Positions 19,085 through 27,727 of a stretch of DNA of 45,153 nt are shown one piece after another (positions within the stretch are counted from its first letter, which is position 1; every line of letters begins with the position of its first letter). The DNA is from Oscillatoriophycideae cyanobacterium NC_groundwater_1537_Pr4_S-0.65um_50_18 (GTDB taxonomy: Bacteria; Cyanobacteriota; Cyanobacteriia; Elainellales; Elainellaceae), in the NCBI GenBank assembly GCA_016208305.1, contig JACQYI010000068.1:1-45153 (forward strand), in the 5' to 3' direction. Position numbers and translations under genes: made by a program. Below the pieces are notes generated by a model that saw only the letters and a program-made list of their open reading frames with translations, ran no database searches and was not told the DNA's origin.

Positions 19085-21124
19085 ATGCGTATCTTGATGA
19101 TTCAGCCTAACTATCATTCTGGTGGTGCTGAGATTGCTGGAAACTGGCCTCCTAGCTGGGTTCCTTATGTTGGTGGTGCTTTGAAGACCGCAGGTTTCAA
19201 CGAGATTCGCTTCGTTGATGCCATGACTCACTACATTGCCGATGCAGAGCTAGCGAAGATCATTCGAGAGTACCAACCCCATGTTGTTCTAGCAACGGCA
19301 ATTACGCCTATGATTTACCAGTCTCAGCGGACGTTGAAGCTGGTAAAAGAGATCTGCCCAGATGCAAAAACCATCATGGGTGGGGTGCATCCAACCTATA
19401 TGTACCGGGAGGTATTGAGTGAAGCCGCTTAGGTCGATTACATTATTCGGGGTGAGGGAGAAGAGATTACGGTTAATCTATTACGGGCGATCGCGGATGG
19501 CACAGATGAGCGCGATCGTCGCCAAATCCTGGGACTTGCCTTTCTTGAAGACGGCAAAGTTGTGGCTACCCCTGCTCACCCACCGATCAAAGACCTAAAC
19601 ACGCTTACTCCCGACTGGAGTTTGCTGGATTGGGACACCTATATGTATACGCCGCTGAATGTGCGAGTTGCGGTTCCCAACTATTCACGCGGCTGTCCAT
19701 TTCGCTGTCGCTTTTGTTCCCAATGGAAGTTTTGGCGCAAGTATCGATCGCGATCGCCCAAACATTTTGTGGATGAAATTGAACGGCTGGTAAAAGATCA
19801 TAACATCGGATTTTTTATCCTGGCAGATGAGGAGCCGACGATCAACAAGTCACGGTTTGTAGCACTCTGCCGTGAATTAATCGATCGCAACTTAGGCGTT
19901 CACTGGGGCATCAATACCCGCGTCACCGATATTTTGCGCGATGAGCAGGAATTACCGCTGTATCGCCAAGCTGGACTTATTCATGTTTCTCTAGGAACGG
20001 AAGCAGCGGCACAGCTAAATCTCAACTTGTTCCGTAAAGAAACAACCATCGCCGATAACAAACGAGCGGTGCAGCTTCTACGCGATAACGGCATTTTGGC
20101 AGAGGTTCAGTTCATTATGGGGCTGCCCAGTGAAACGCCTGAAACCATCGAGGAAACCTATCGAATGGCGCGTGACTGGAAGGCCGACATGACCAACTGG
20201 AACATGTACACCCCTTGGCCGTTCTCGGAGCTATTTCAGGATTTACAAGACAAAGTAGAGATTCGAGACTATTCTCATTACAACTTTGTCACGCCCATTA
20301 TTAAGCCCGACAACATGACGCGGGAAGATGTGCTTAAGGGTGTGCTGCACAACTATGCCCGGTTTTACGCCTGGAAATTTTTGGAGTATTGGTTTGAACC
20401 TGATCCCTTTAAACGGCGCTACTTGCTGGGCTGTCTTTGGGCGTTTGTTAAAACAACGCTCAACAAACGCTTCTATAACTTGAAGCGAGTGAAACAAAAA
20501 GGGCTACATACTGAAATTGAGTTTGGCTTTGATGAATCTAAGATTCTCTCGAACGAGCAAATGGCTCAACTCAGGCAGCAGCAGTCGCCGGATATTGATT
20601 CCTTAGGCACTATCTCTGCATGTGGTGGGCCGAGTGACTCTTCAGACGGCAATAGCTACACCAAAGAGCAAGAACATAATGACGTGATTCAGGTTGCCGT
20701 GGTAGAGGCAGATGAGCAAACCCGGATTAGCTTGCGCGTAGATTTGCGGGCGCAACCCGGCATTGAAGTTGCCAGCGAAGCAACCAATGCTGAAACCGGA
20801 TTGGTGCTGCTGGAATCCATTGACGTGGATGTTGCTGTTGTGGATAGCACGTTGCCCGATATGGATTTGGCAAAGTTCATTCGGTCTGCCCGCAAAGTTC
20901 AAGCTAATTCCTACGTTATTCCATCCAAAATTTTGGTTCTGGTCGATCCTAAGCAACTCTCTAGCGTGTCAGATGCGATCGCGGCTGGAGCAGATGGCAT
21001 CTGCTCCAAAAAAGCTCCCATCGAGCAACTCGTCAACGCAGTCAGAATTACGTATCGTCACGGAACATATCAAGATCCGGCGATCGCTTCTGCCATAGAG
21101 CCAGTCGTGATGGTGAGGGAGTGA
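19085..21124 (+). pseudogene. bchE: BchE-type anaerobic cyclase fused to a receiver domain, interrupted by an in-frame TAG
   Basis: Reading through one TAG (19430-19432, codon 116) gives a 680-codon frame. The first part is a B12-binding domain (MRILMIQPNYHSGG..., GGVHPTYMYREVL); the sequence after the stop continues the family pattern directly (VDYIIRGEGEEI). The radical-SAM core follows, with Cys204, Cys208 and Cys211 (GCPFRCRFCSQWKFW). BchE carries out the same ring closure as AcsF using radical-SAM chemistry and cobalamin. After a BchE-like end (near EIEFGFDESKIL) comes a Ser/Gly-rich linker and a NarL-type receiver domain (about 535-660) with Asp587 as phospho-acceptor (VAVVDSTLPD) and a conserved Lys (SKKAPIEQL), but Val where Thr/Ser is usual (LVLVDP). 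The start is ATG 19085, after AAGGAGGGG. TAG is a normal stop in neighbouring genes. Causes could be a recent nonsense mutation, a sequencing error or readthrough. Confidence 0.8.
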
Positions 21125-21191
21125 CAGGCCATAGCAAATTCTCTACTCCCCAATCCTCTTTTCATCTTTTGTGTGGTTTAGGACGTTATTC

Positions 21192-22022
21192 ATGACAGTT
21201 AAGAATTTATCAACATCATCGGAGCAGCCTCCTCTAGATTGGATCGCTGTCATATTTTTCACCAGCGTTCATGCTCTGGCATTATTAGCTCCCTGGTGTT
21301 TCTCTTGGTCAGCTTTGGGCGTAACGTTGCTTTTGCACTGGCTCTTCGGCAGCATTGGCATTTGTTTGGGCTATCACCGCCTATTAAGCCATCGCAGTTT
21401 TCAAGTTCCCAAATGGCTAGAATATGCGATCGCCATAGTCGGTGCCACTGCACTGCAAGGAGGCCCGATCTTCTGGGTTGCAGGCCATCGGCTACATCAT
21501 GCCTATACTGAGGATGTCGATAAAGATCCGTATTCTGCTCGACGAGGGTTTTGGTGGAGCCACATGATGTGGATTTTTTACCCCCATTCAGAATTTTTCA
21601 AATATGAGCAATACCAGCGGTTTGCGCCTGATCTAGCACGCGATCCATTTTATCGCTGGTTGAATCGCAACTTTTTACTGCTACAAGTTCCCCTAGGACT
21701 GCTGCTCTATACCTTGGGAGGATGGTCATTTGTGATCTGGGGGATGGTGGTTCGAGCCGTTTTGCTCTGGCATAGCACCTGGTTCATTAACTCGGTAACG
21801 CATCTATGGGGATATCGCACTTTTGAAACCAATGACAATTCTCGTAATCTTTGGTGGGCGGCCATTCTCACCTATGGCGAAGGCTGGCACAACAACCATC
21901 ATGCCCATCCCCATGTGGCCAAGGCGGGCTGGCGCTGGTGGGAATATGATCCGACTTGGTGGGCAATTTGGCTGTTAAAGAGCCTGGGTCTTGCCCGAAA
22001 AGTAGTGATGCCACCGACCTAG
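21192..22022 (+). CDS. acyl-lipid delta-9-type fatty acid desaturase
   Basis: Membrane diiron desaturase of 276 residues from ATG 21192 (AGGA lies nine bases upstream; the longer GTG 21171 start is less likely). The three histidine boxes are HRLLSH (62-67), HRLHH (99-103) and HNNHH (233-237), between hydrophobic segments at about 18-60, 75-95 and 160-205. The family is DesC-like, introducing the first double bond into membrane acyl chains with oxygen. It is in line with the low-oxygen genes; low-oxygen-induced desaturases next to acsFII/ho2/hemN are known in some cyanobacteria. It lies 67 bases after the bchE-like gene and ends just before a strong terminator, so the operon probably ends here. 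Confidence 0.9.
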   Translation: MTVKNLSTSSEQPPLDWIAVIFFTSVHALALLAPWCFSWSALGVTLLLHWLFGSIGICLGYHRLLSHRSFQVPKWLEYAIAIVGATALQGGPIFWVAGHRLHHAYTEDVDKDPYSARRGFWWSHMMWIFYPHSEFFKYEQYQRFAPDLARDPFYRWLNRNFLLLQVPLGLLLYTLGGWSFVIWGMVVRAVLLWHSTWFINSVTHLWGYRTFETNDNSRNLWWAAILTYGEGWHNNHHAHPHVAKAGWRWWEYDPTWWAIWLLKSLGLARKVVMPPT

Positions 22023-22037
22023 GTCACCTTCAAAATG

Positions 22038-22086
22038 TAATGATTTTTTGTTGCCTGAGATTCGCTTAGGCAGCAAAAAATCATTA
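22038..22086. terminator. strong hairpin terminator after the desaturase gene
   Basis: Arms TAATGATTTTTTG-TTGCCT and AGGCAG-CAAAAAATCATTA pair over about 19 bases around an 11-base loop (one G-U-type pair). It lies 15 bases after the desaturase stop and has T-runs on both strands. An upstream TTG that would extend the next gene (22048) lies inside the stem, which argues against that start. Confidence 0.85.
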
Positions 22087-22134
22087 GATGAATACCACTA
22101 CTCCATCCTAAACATCGGAGATCAATCTCAAGCA

Positions 22135-22977
22135 ATGCCGACTGCCACCCCATCCTTTACGTCTGTTTATGGCCCAGTCCAATCTTGGCGCTTTGGGCGA
22201 TCGCTAGGGATTGATCCGATTGGCTCAACTCCTACATGCTCCTTTAACTGCGTCTATTGCCAGTTAGGTGAAATTCAGCAGCAGAGTTGCAGCCGCCAGA
22301 TTTTTATTCCAACCCAGAAAATCCAGCAGGCTCTACAATCATTCTCTCTTTGGGATGTAAACACGATTACCCTGAGCGGTAGCGGTGAGCCGACTTTGGC
22401 GCAGAATTTAGGTGAAATTCTAACGACGGTAAAACGGATAACCTCCAAGCAGATTGGTGTGTTGACCAATGGCAGCTTGCTGCGCGATCGTGCGGTGCGT
22501 GAGGAACTCGCGATCGCCAATTGGGTGGCCGTCAAAGTAGATGCTACTTCTGATGACGTATTTCGCCGCATCAATCGCCCTATGCCAGCTCTGAAACTCA
22601 AGGATATTTGGGCGGGACTGCTGCAATTTCGTCAAATCTATTCAGGACGCTTGGCCATTCAGACCATGCTGCTCACAGAATGGAGCGAGCCAGATCAAAT
22701 GGAATACATCCGACGGATGCAGGCTTTGCTGCCAGACGAAATCCAATTCAACACACCCACACGACCTCGCCCCCTAACGCATCAGTTGAGCGCACGAGGA
22801 AATCACCTGCCTGGTGCTTGCGTCTACCCGACCCAGCAACTGAAGCGGGTTAATGTTGAGGTACTGGAAAGGCTAAGCGATCGGATTGAAGGCATGTTGG
22901 GAATTCCAGTGTGCTATCCACATCTAGCACAGGAGGAAGAGAACCATGCACCCTCAAAAAATGAACCCCTATATTAA
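22135..22977 (+). CDS. radical SAM protein (COG0731-like Fe-S oxidoreductase)
   Basis: A radical-SAM enzyme of 280 residues of unknown substrate. The cluster motif is CSFNCVYC (Cys35, Cys39, Cys42), preceded by the family opening VYGPVQSWRFGRSLGIDPI, and followed by the SAM-binding stretch TLSGSGEPTL. It resembles the stand-alone wybutosine-like/COG0731 group. ATG 22135 is chosen because the longer TTG frame starts inside a terminator. The 3' end overlaps the next gene by 32 bases, so the two are coupled. A partnership with the following activase-like protein is inferred. Confidence 0.8.
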   Translation: MPTATPSFTSVYGPVQSWRFGRSLGIDPIGSTPTCSFNCVYCQLGEIQQQSCSRQIFIPTQKIQQALQSFSLWDVNTITLSGSGEPTLAQNLGEILTTVKRITSKQIGVLTNGSLLRDRAVREELAIANWVAVKVDATSDDVFRRINRPMPALKLKDIWAGLLQFRQIYSGRLAIQTMLLTEWSEPDQMEYIRRMQALLPDEIQFNTPTRPRPLTHQLSARGNHLPGACVYPTQQLKRVNVEVLERLSDRIEGMLGIPVCYPHLAQEEENHAPSKNEPLY

Positions 22978-23578
22978 GCTTTTAGAAATCCCGCCTGGCT
23001 ATCTCAACATCATGGGATATGTAGACGAATCTGAGGTGAATGGCCCCGGTTGTCGAGCCGTAATTTGGGTGCAGGGCTGTCTACGGGAATGTGTAGGGTG
23101 CTTTAATCCGGCGTCTTGGTCGTTCGAGATCAATCAACTCATTGCTGTTGATACCCTTGTCCACCAGATTCTCAGCAATCCTCGTAACCAAGGTGTCACT
23201 TTTTCGGGCGGAGAACCCTTTTGGCAAGCGCCTGCCCTGGCAGATTTGGCACGTCAGATTAGAGCCGCAGGACTCAACGTCATGTCTTTTACAGGCTTCA
23301 CATTAGAACAACTGCGATCGGAACAGGCTCCTGCTGGGGTTCAAGAATTGCTCGATCAGCTTGATATTTTAGTTGACGGTGCCTATGTGCAGTCTTTGGC
23401 GATTCACACCCCCGACTCTCTTGTCTCTTCCAGCAATCAGCGTGTGCATCTGTTTAATCCGGCTTTTGAGAATCAGTTGACTTGGGCGAGTGATCAAATG
23501 GAGATTCACATTCTTAAAGATGGTAGTCGAATTATCACAGGCTACCGAGGGCAACTGGATCTAGCTGAGGACAAGTGA
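22946..23578 (+). CDS. NrdG-like 4Fe-4S radical SAM activating protein
   Basis: A 210-residue single-domain radical-SAM protein similar to anaerobic ribonucleotide reductase activase. The cluster motif is CLRECVGC (Cys45, Cys49, Cys52), followed by NPASW and the SAM-binding GVTFSGGEPFWQ. A very strong AGGAGGAAGAG ribosome site precedes ATG 22946 inside the upstream gene. No NrdD-type glycyl radical enzyme lies in the window, so its target may be elsewhere, or it may serve the overlapping radical-SAM partner. The context is anaerobic/low-oxygen metabolism. Confidence 0.8.
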   Translation: MHPQKMNPYIKLLEIPPGYLNIMGYVDESEVNGPGCRAVIWVQGCLRECVGCFNPASWSFEINQLIAVDTLVHQILSNPRNQGVTFSGGEPFWQAPALADLARQIRAAGLNVMSFTGFTLEQLRSEQAPAGVQELLDQLDILVDGAYVQSLAIHTPDSLVSSSNQRVHLFNPAFENQLTWASDQMEIHILKDGSRIITGYRGQLDLAEDK

Positions 23579-23615
23579 TGAACCTTTCAGGGTTCGTAGT
23601 GCAGCATGGGCGTTA

Positions 23616-23631
23616 CCAAGTCCTGACTTGG
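23616..23631. terminator. short dyad between convergent genes
   Basis: CCAAGTC-CT-GACTTGG forms a 7-bp stem between the NrdG-like gene and the convergent histidine kinase gene. There is no T-run, so its strength as a terminator is doubtful. Confidence 0.4.
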
Positions 23632-23681
23632 GGCAGATAGCGCCACAAAACTCTAATTTGCGATCGACTAAAGCTAACGGA

Positions 23682-25928
23682 TTAGGGGGATTCTGACGCC
23701 AAGTTATCTTTTAAAAACAAAGGGAACCAAACTGAGAATGTACTGCCTATACCCAAAGTTGAGCTAAAAGAAACTCGCCCACCATGCAGCTCAGCTAATT
23801 GCTTAGATAGAGCCAGTCCTAACCCTGAGCCATTATATTGGTAGTCACTCGCCCCATCAATTTGCTGGAAACGTTGAAATAGAATAGGTTGCTTTTCTTG
23901 AGGAATTCCTATCCCTGTATCGCTGATCGATAGAACAAGAAAGAGGTGGTCTACTCCATGCTGAGAACCTGAACTCTCTGAGATTTCTACGGGCAAAGTT
24001 TCTGCTTCTAATTCTAATCCGTTTGCTAACCGACTACTGAGAGTAATAGATCCACCGTCTAACGTAAATTTCACGGCATTCGATAGATAATTGAGTAATA
24101 TTTGCAGAACTCGCTGCTGATCTGCAACGATAGACTCTACTGCTACGGGCAATATCAAAGAAAGATTTTGCTTTTTGGCGATCGCGCGAACAGACACCAT
24201 CTCTAAAGCGCTTTGGCAAAGGGCAGCGATGTCAACCACCGTTTTGTTGAGTTCTTGCTTACCCCCTTCAATCTTGGCCAGATCTAGCAAATCGTTGATC
24301 AAATTCAGCAGATGATCACCACTCTCATAAATCAGAGATAAGTACTGTTCTTGTTGTTCATTAAGCGTGCCAAAATGCTGTTGAAGGAGTACCGTCGATA
24401 GACCCAAAACTGAGGTTAACGGCGTTCGTAGCTCATGAGAGATATTGGCAATGAAATTGGACTTAAACCGATTCAGCTCTTGTTCTCTCGCTAAAGACTT
24501 ACGAACTTCTTCTTCAGCTTGTTTGCGTTGGATGAATAACCCCAGTTCAGTAGATGCTGCAATTAAGTCAATTAAGCGACGGTCTTCTGGGCGAGACTCA
24601 GACATATAGAAGACCAAAACAGTGACGACTTCATCGTTTGCCAGAATTGGAACACCCAAGGTCGCTTTGAGTCCTGCTGCCAATGCTAGGTGCGATCGAA
24701 GATAAATAGTGTGCGATTCTAAAGAAACATCTTGGTGCCATTCAGTTTGCTTGGTACTCCATACACGACCAGGAATACCAAAACCTGGCTTAAACAGAAA
24801 AGACTGACTTTGCTGCCTGAACTCTCTTAAATGCTCGCTCTTGCTGTACCAAGCAGGGCTACATTCCATTGCGGTTCTCTCTAGGTTTGGAACCCACGCT
24901 TCTCCAAACTCCCATTGCGTTGCTTCGCAAACTTTTTGCAGCGCGATCTGCAAGGCAGAATGGAAGTCTTGGGAAGTCACAATAGCATGTGTTACGGTTT
25001 GGAGGAGTTGGCTATCTTGCTCTGCTGCTTTGCGTTCTGTGATATCGACACAAGAACCTGTATAGCCAGCAAATGTGCCATCCGGTAAAAACCGAGGAAC
25101 TCCAGTCTCTAGAAACCATCGATAAAAGCCATCAAAACGCCTTAAGCGGTATTCAGTTGTGTAAGCAACTCGCGATTTAAATGCTGTAGTATGGCTATTT
25201 GCCAAATGTTGTCGATCTTCCGGATGCACATTTTGCCTCCACCCTTCCCCCACTTCCTGATCAAGCGATCGCCCCGTAAATTTCAGCCAGGTTTGATTAT
25301 AAAAGATGGATTTTCCAGCGGAGTCATCTACCCAGATTAGAACAGGGGCGCTATTTGCCATTGTTCGAAACCGCTCTTCGCTTTCACATAAGGCAGCCTC
25401 GCTCTTCCACAACACTTGTGCAATGCATTCTGCTTGTAGCAGCTTTTGTCGCAGCTCAAACTGTGCCACGACTTGACGGCCGAGGGATTGCAGTGACTCA
25501 ATTTGTTTAGAACTCAGTTCGCGGGCTACAAAGTCAACGACACAAAGCGTTCCAAGCCTGTATCCATTGGAAAAAATTAAGGGTGTGCCCGCATAAAAGC
25601 GAATGTAAGGCTCGCCCACCACCAGGGGGTTGGTTACAAAGCGCTCGTCAGCTAAGGTGTCCGGCACAATTAGCGTTTCGGATTGCGAAATGGTGTGGCT
25701 ACAGAAAGCAACATCACGAGGAAGTTCTGTAACAACAATGCCGACTTTAGACTTAAACCATTGACGTTGTTCATCCAACAGGCTAATAAATGCGATCGGC
25801 GTCTCACATAAGGTTGCAGCCAGAGCCGTCAGATCGTCAAATACAGCTTCTGGCGCAGTATCTAAAATTTGATACTGGCAGAGGGCACTGAGTCTAGCCG
25901 ATTCGTACTCAGATAGAGCTGTTTGCAT
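23682..25928 (-). CDS. soluble GAF-PAS-GAF hybrid-input histidine kinase
   Basis: A cytosolic sensor kinase of 748 residues without transmembrane segments. Domains in order: GAF (about 15-165), PAS with PAC (about 185-300), a second GAF (about 310-470), HisKA with His498 (ANISHELRTPL), and HATPase (NYLSNAVKF, DTGIGIP, GSGLGLALS). The first GAF resembles the type at the start of many cyanobacterial kinases (FDDLTALAATLCETPIAFISLLDEQRQWFKS). I see no canonical CxxH-type bilin site in either GAF. ATG 25928 is preferred over GTG 25946. It faces the radical-SAM genes. A cognate regulator is not adjacent; the receiver domain on the bchE-like protein is one possible partner, which is speculation. 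Confidence 0.88.
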   Translation of the reverse strand: MQTALSEYESARLSALCQYQILDTAPEAVFDDLTALAATLCETPIAFISLLDEQRQWFKSKVGIVVTELPRDVAFCSHTISQSETLIVPDTLADERFVTNPLVVGEPYIRFYAGTPLIFSNGYRLGTLCVVDFVARELSSKQIESLQSLGRQVVAQFELRQKLLQAECIAQVLWKSEAALCESEERFRTMANSAPVLIWVDDSAGKSIFYNQTWLKFTGRSLDQEVGEGWRQNVHPEDRQHLANSHTTAFKSRVAYTTEYRLRRFDGFYRWFLETGVPRFLPDGTFAGYTGSCVDITERKAAEQDSQLLQTVTHAIVTSQDFHSALQIALQKVCEATQWEFGEAWVPNLERTAMECSPAWYSKSEHLREFRQQSQSFLFKPGFGIPGRVWSTKQTEWHQDVSLESHTIYLRSHLALAAGLKATLGVPILANDEVVTVLVFYMSESRPEDRRLIDLIAASTELGLFIQRKQAEEEVRKSLAREQELNRFKSNFIANISHELRTPLTSVLGLSTVLLQQHFGTLNEQQEQYLSLIYESGDHLLNLINDLLDLAKIEGGKQELNKTVVDIAALCQSALEMVSVRAIAKKQNLSLILPVAVESIVADQQRVLQILLNYLSNAVKFTLDGGSITLSSRLANGLELEAETLPVEISESSGSQHGVDHLFLVLSISDTGIGIPQEKQPILFQRFQQIDGASDYQYNGSGLGLALSKQLAELHGGRVSFSSTLGIGSTFSVWFPLFLKDNLASESP

Positions 25929-26882
25929 AACTTCGTATAAAAGCACAGGTTACAGACATCGAATCGACAAGTTTTTCGAACAAACCGCTGTTTGTATTTT
26001 CGCAGGCAATATCAGGAGAAGCCATTCGCTATGTGACAAATTACTGCCTGTTCTCCTGAATATCAATCCTTAGTTCTAGGCTACACCAATCGAAACTCTG
26101 GGCTAGAGAGCATGCACGACATCAGGAAAGACCGCCTGTACCGTCAAAATCTACTATTATTTTGTTCTCAAGTTTTAAAAACAATTGCGAATAGGGCTAT
26201 CTTAGCAAGGCAATTACTCAGAGCGCTAGGTAATTACCCTTGAAAAGCTGTTAGCAACGCTGTCAAAGATCCCGAAACAAACGTCTGTATTGAGTTCTAA
26301 TCAAAAAATTGCACCTAATGGACTGCTGACCCAATCTCGTCACTCTCAACCCAAAACCCTCTTAAGCCGTGAATAAAAACCTAAGCTATTTTGACAAATA
26401 CAACAATTTTATTTTCCTTCAAAAGCTAGGCTAGCTAATAGATTGAGCTTGCTTTACGGATAAAAGCATTACGCCTTTATGTTTTATTTGTTACTCAATA
26501 GTAGACCTTCTGACTCGTTTGGAAAGTCGGCTTGTCCATATTTTCCGTCCGTTGAGCCAGGTTTTGCGAAAATATAAAGTAGTGATAAAGTTATAGCGTT
26601 AGATAACTGCTACTTTATAGAAAGCGCGATTCGGGGCTAATAGGGTGCTTATCCATAAAAATGCTACTGCACTTAAGCCTGACTAACGCTTTTATACGGA
26701 CAGCGTTTCTAGAACTTCGTTAAATCTAGCCATTAAAGCTTGTTGTTCCCAGTCCCAATTTGAAAGAGAAGGCTAGACTCAGAATTCCAATTTTCAAGGG
26801 AATTAGAGCAGATTGCACTGCCAGCGAGAACTCCGTTCAAGCATTCCTAAGAGCTAACATTTAATTGACTGAGGGTTTACAT
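25929..26882. other. long gene-free divergent region
   Basis: About 950 bases between the histidine kinase gene and the diiron oxidase gene. It contains a 9-bp inverted repeat TCAGGAGAA...TTCTCCTGA (26012-26020 / 26051-26059), a dyad AACGCT...AGCGTT (26685-26707) and much AT-rich DNA. Both promoters must lie here. I find no plausible protein gene; an unannotated small RNA is possible but unproven. Confidence 0.55.
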
Positions 26883-27602
26883 ATGATTTCCCAAACTGCG
26901 CCTGTTACACTCGATCTGTTTGTTTCAGAATGGCTATCTCAGTATCGAGAGAATGCAGCTACCATAGCGCTGTTTAATCCTACAATTTCCTCAGGGTTTT
27001 CCGCTGAACAAAAATCTTTTTTCTGCCGCGCTTTTTATCACATTAGAGGGCACTTTCAAGATTTTCTTTGGTTCGTTGCAAACCACACTCAAGATGAGGT
27101 TAAGCAGCTAATTTTAGAAAATATCAATGAAGAATTTGGGGGCATGGGGCGATCGCATGAACAGTTCTACTATGAATTTGCGGAAGCACTTCAGGTTCAT
27201 GACTTAGTGGATGAGGTTGTTTATCAAACGACGCATCTGCCCTTCATTCGGCTCTATAACCAAGAGCATTTGCAGTGGCTAGCGGAGAGGCGTCATACCC
27301 CTGATGCACTATTTGCGGCATTTGCAGCTTACGAAAAATTGGACAATCCAGACTATGAAAACTTATATCAACTGGGCCTAAAATTTCAGCTCTCACAACG
27401 AGGGTTGATCTTTTTTGATGTCCATCGAACCGTACAACATTTTGAGGCATCCGTTGATTTGCTACAGCCTATTTGGGATGCGAACCCCGAAGTGGTTCAA
27501 TCTGCTTTTGAGTTTATTGGGCAACATCAGCTGGATATGTGGCGGCAACTTTCACAGCATGTGATTGCTTGTGGCAAGCATAGTCAACTTCAAGCTGTTT
27601 AA
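26883..27602 (+). CDS. heme-oxygenase-like diiron oxidase family protein (iron-containing redox enzyme)
   Basis: A 239-residue all-helical protein of the heme-oxygenase-like diiron superfamily. The likely metal ligands are spaced as in that family: Glu83/Glu84 and His92 (NINEEFGGM...SHEQFYYEF), Glu151 (AYEKLDNPDYENLY), and His181, His186 and Glu188 (FFDVHRTVQHFE). Members cleave C-C bonds, hydroxylate or N-oxygenate small substrates with O2 (UndA, SznF, CADD-type). The substrate here is unknown. ATG 26883 follows GAGGG at seven bases. It lies upstream of a Rieske oxygenase gene, with a perfect palindrome between, so the two may form a pathway or be separately terminated. Confidence 0.75.
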   Translation: MISQTAPVTLDLFVSEWLSQYRENAATIALFNPTISSGFSAEQKSFFCRAFYHIRGHFQDFLWFVANHTQDEVKQLILENINEEFGGMGRSHEQFYYEFAEALQVHDLVDEVVYQTTHLPFIRLYNQEHLQWLAERRHTPDALFAAFAAYEKLDNPDYENLYQLGLKFQLSQRGLIFFDVHRTVQHFEASVDLLQPIWDANPEVVQSAFEFIGQHQLDMWRQLSQHVIACGKHSQLQAV

Positions 27603-27634
27603 ACTGATTTAGGATCGGGGATTAAATAAAATCC

Positions 27635-27676
27635 AATAGTTTTTGGAAGTGCCGCGCGGCACTTCCAAAAACTATT
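27635..27676. terminator. perfect 42-bp palindrome (terminator-like) between diiron oxidase and Rieske genes
   Basis: Each half is 21 bases with no mismatch and no spacer; the left half runs AATAGTTTTTGGAAGTGCCG then C, and the right half is its exact complement. It lies 32 bases after the diiron oxidase stop codon and 51 bases before the Rieske start. The T/A runs in the stem would serve on both strands. It could be a bidirectional terminator or a protein-binding or cruciform-forming site. Confidence 0.8.
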
Positions 27677-27727
27677 ACAGGTTAATTTGCGATCCTTAGC
27701 GGTAAGAGTTGAGTCTTAAACTAATTT

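Noticed and set aside
22048..22134. TTG-started N-terminal extension of the radical-SAM protein
   Set aside because: The TTG lies inside the arm of a strong hairpin terminator, and the family pattern begins at the ATG at 22135.
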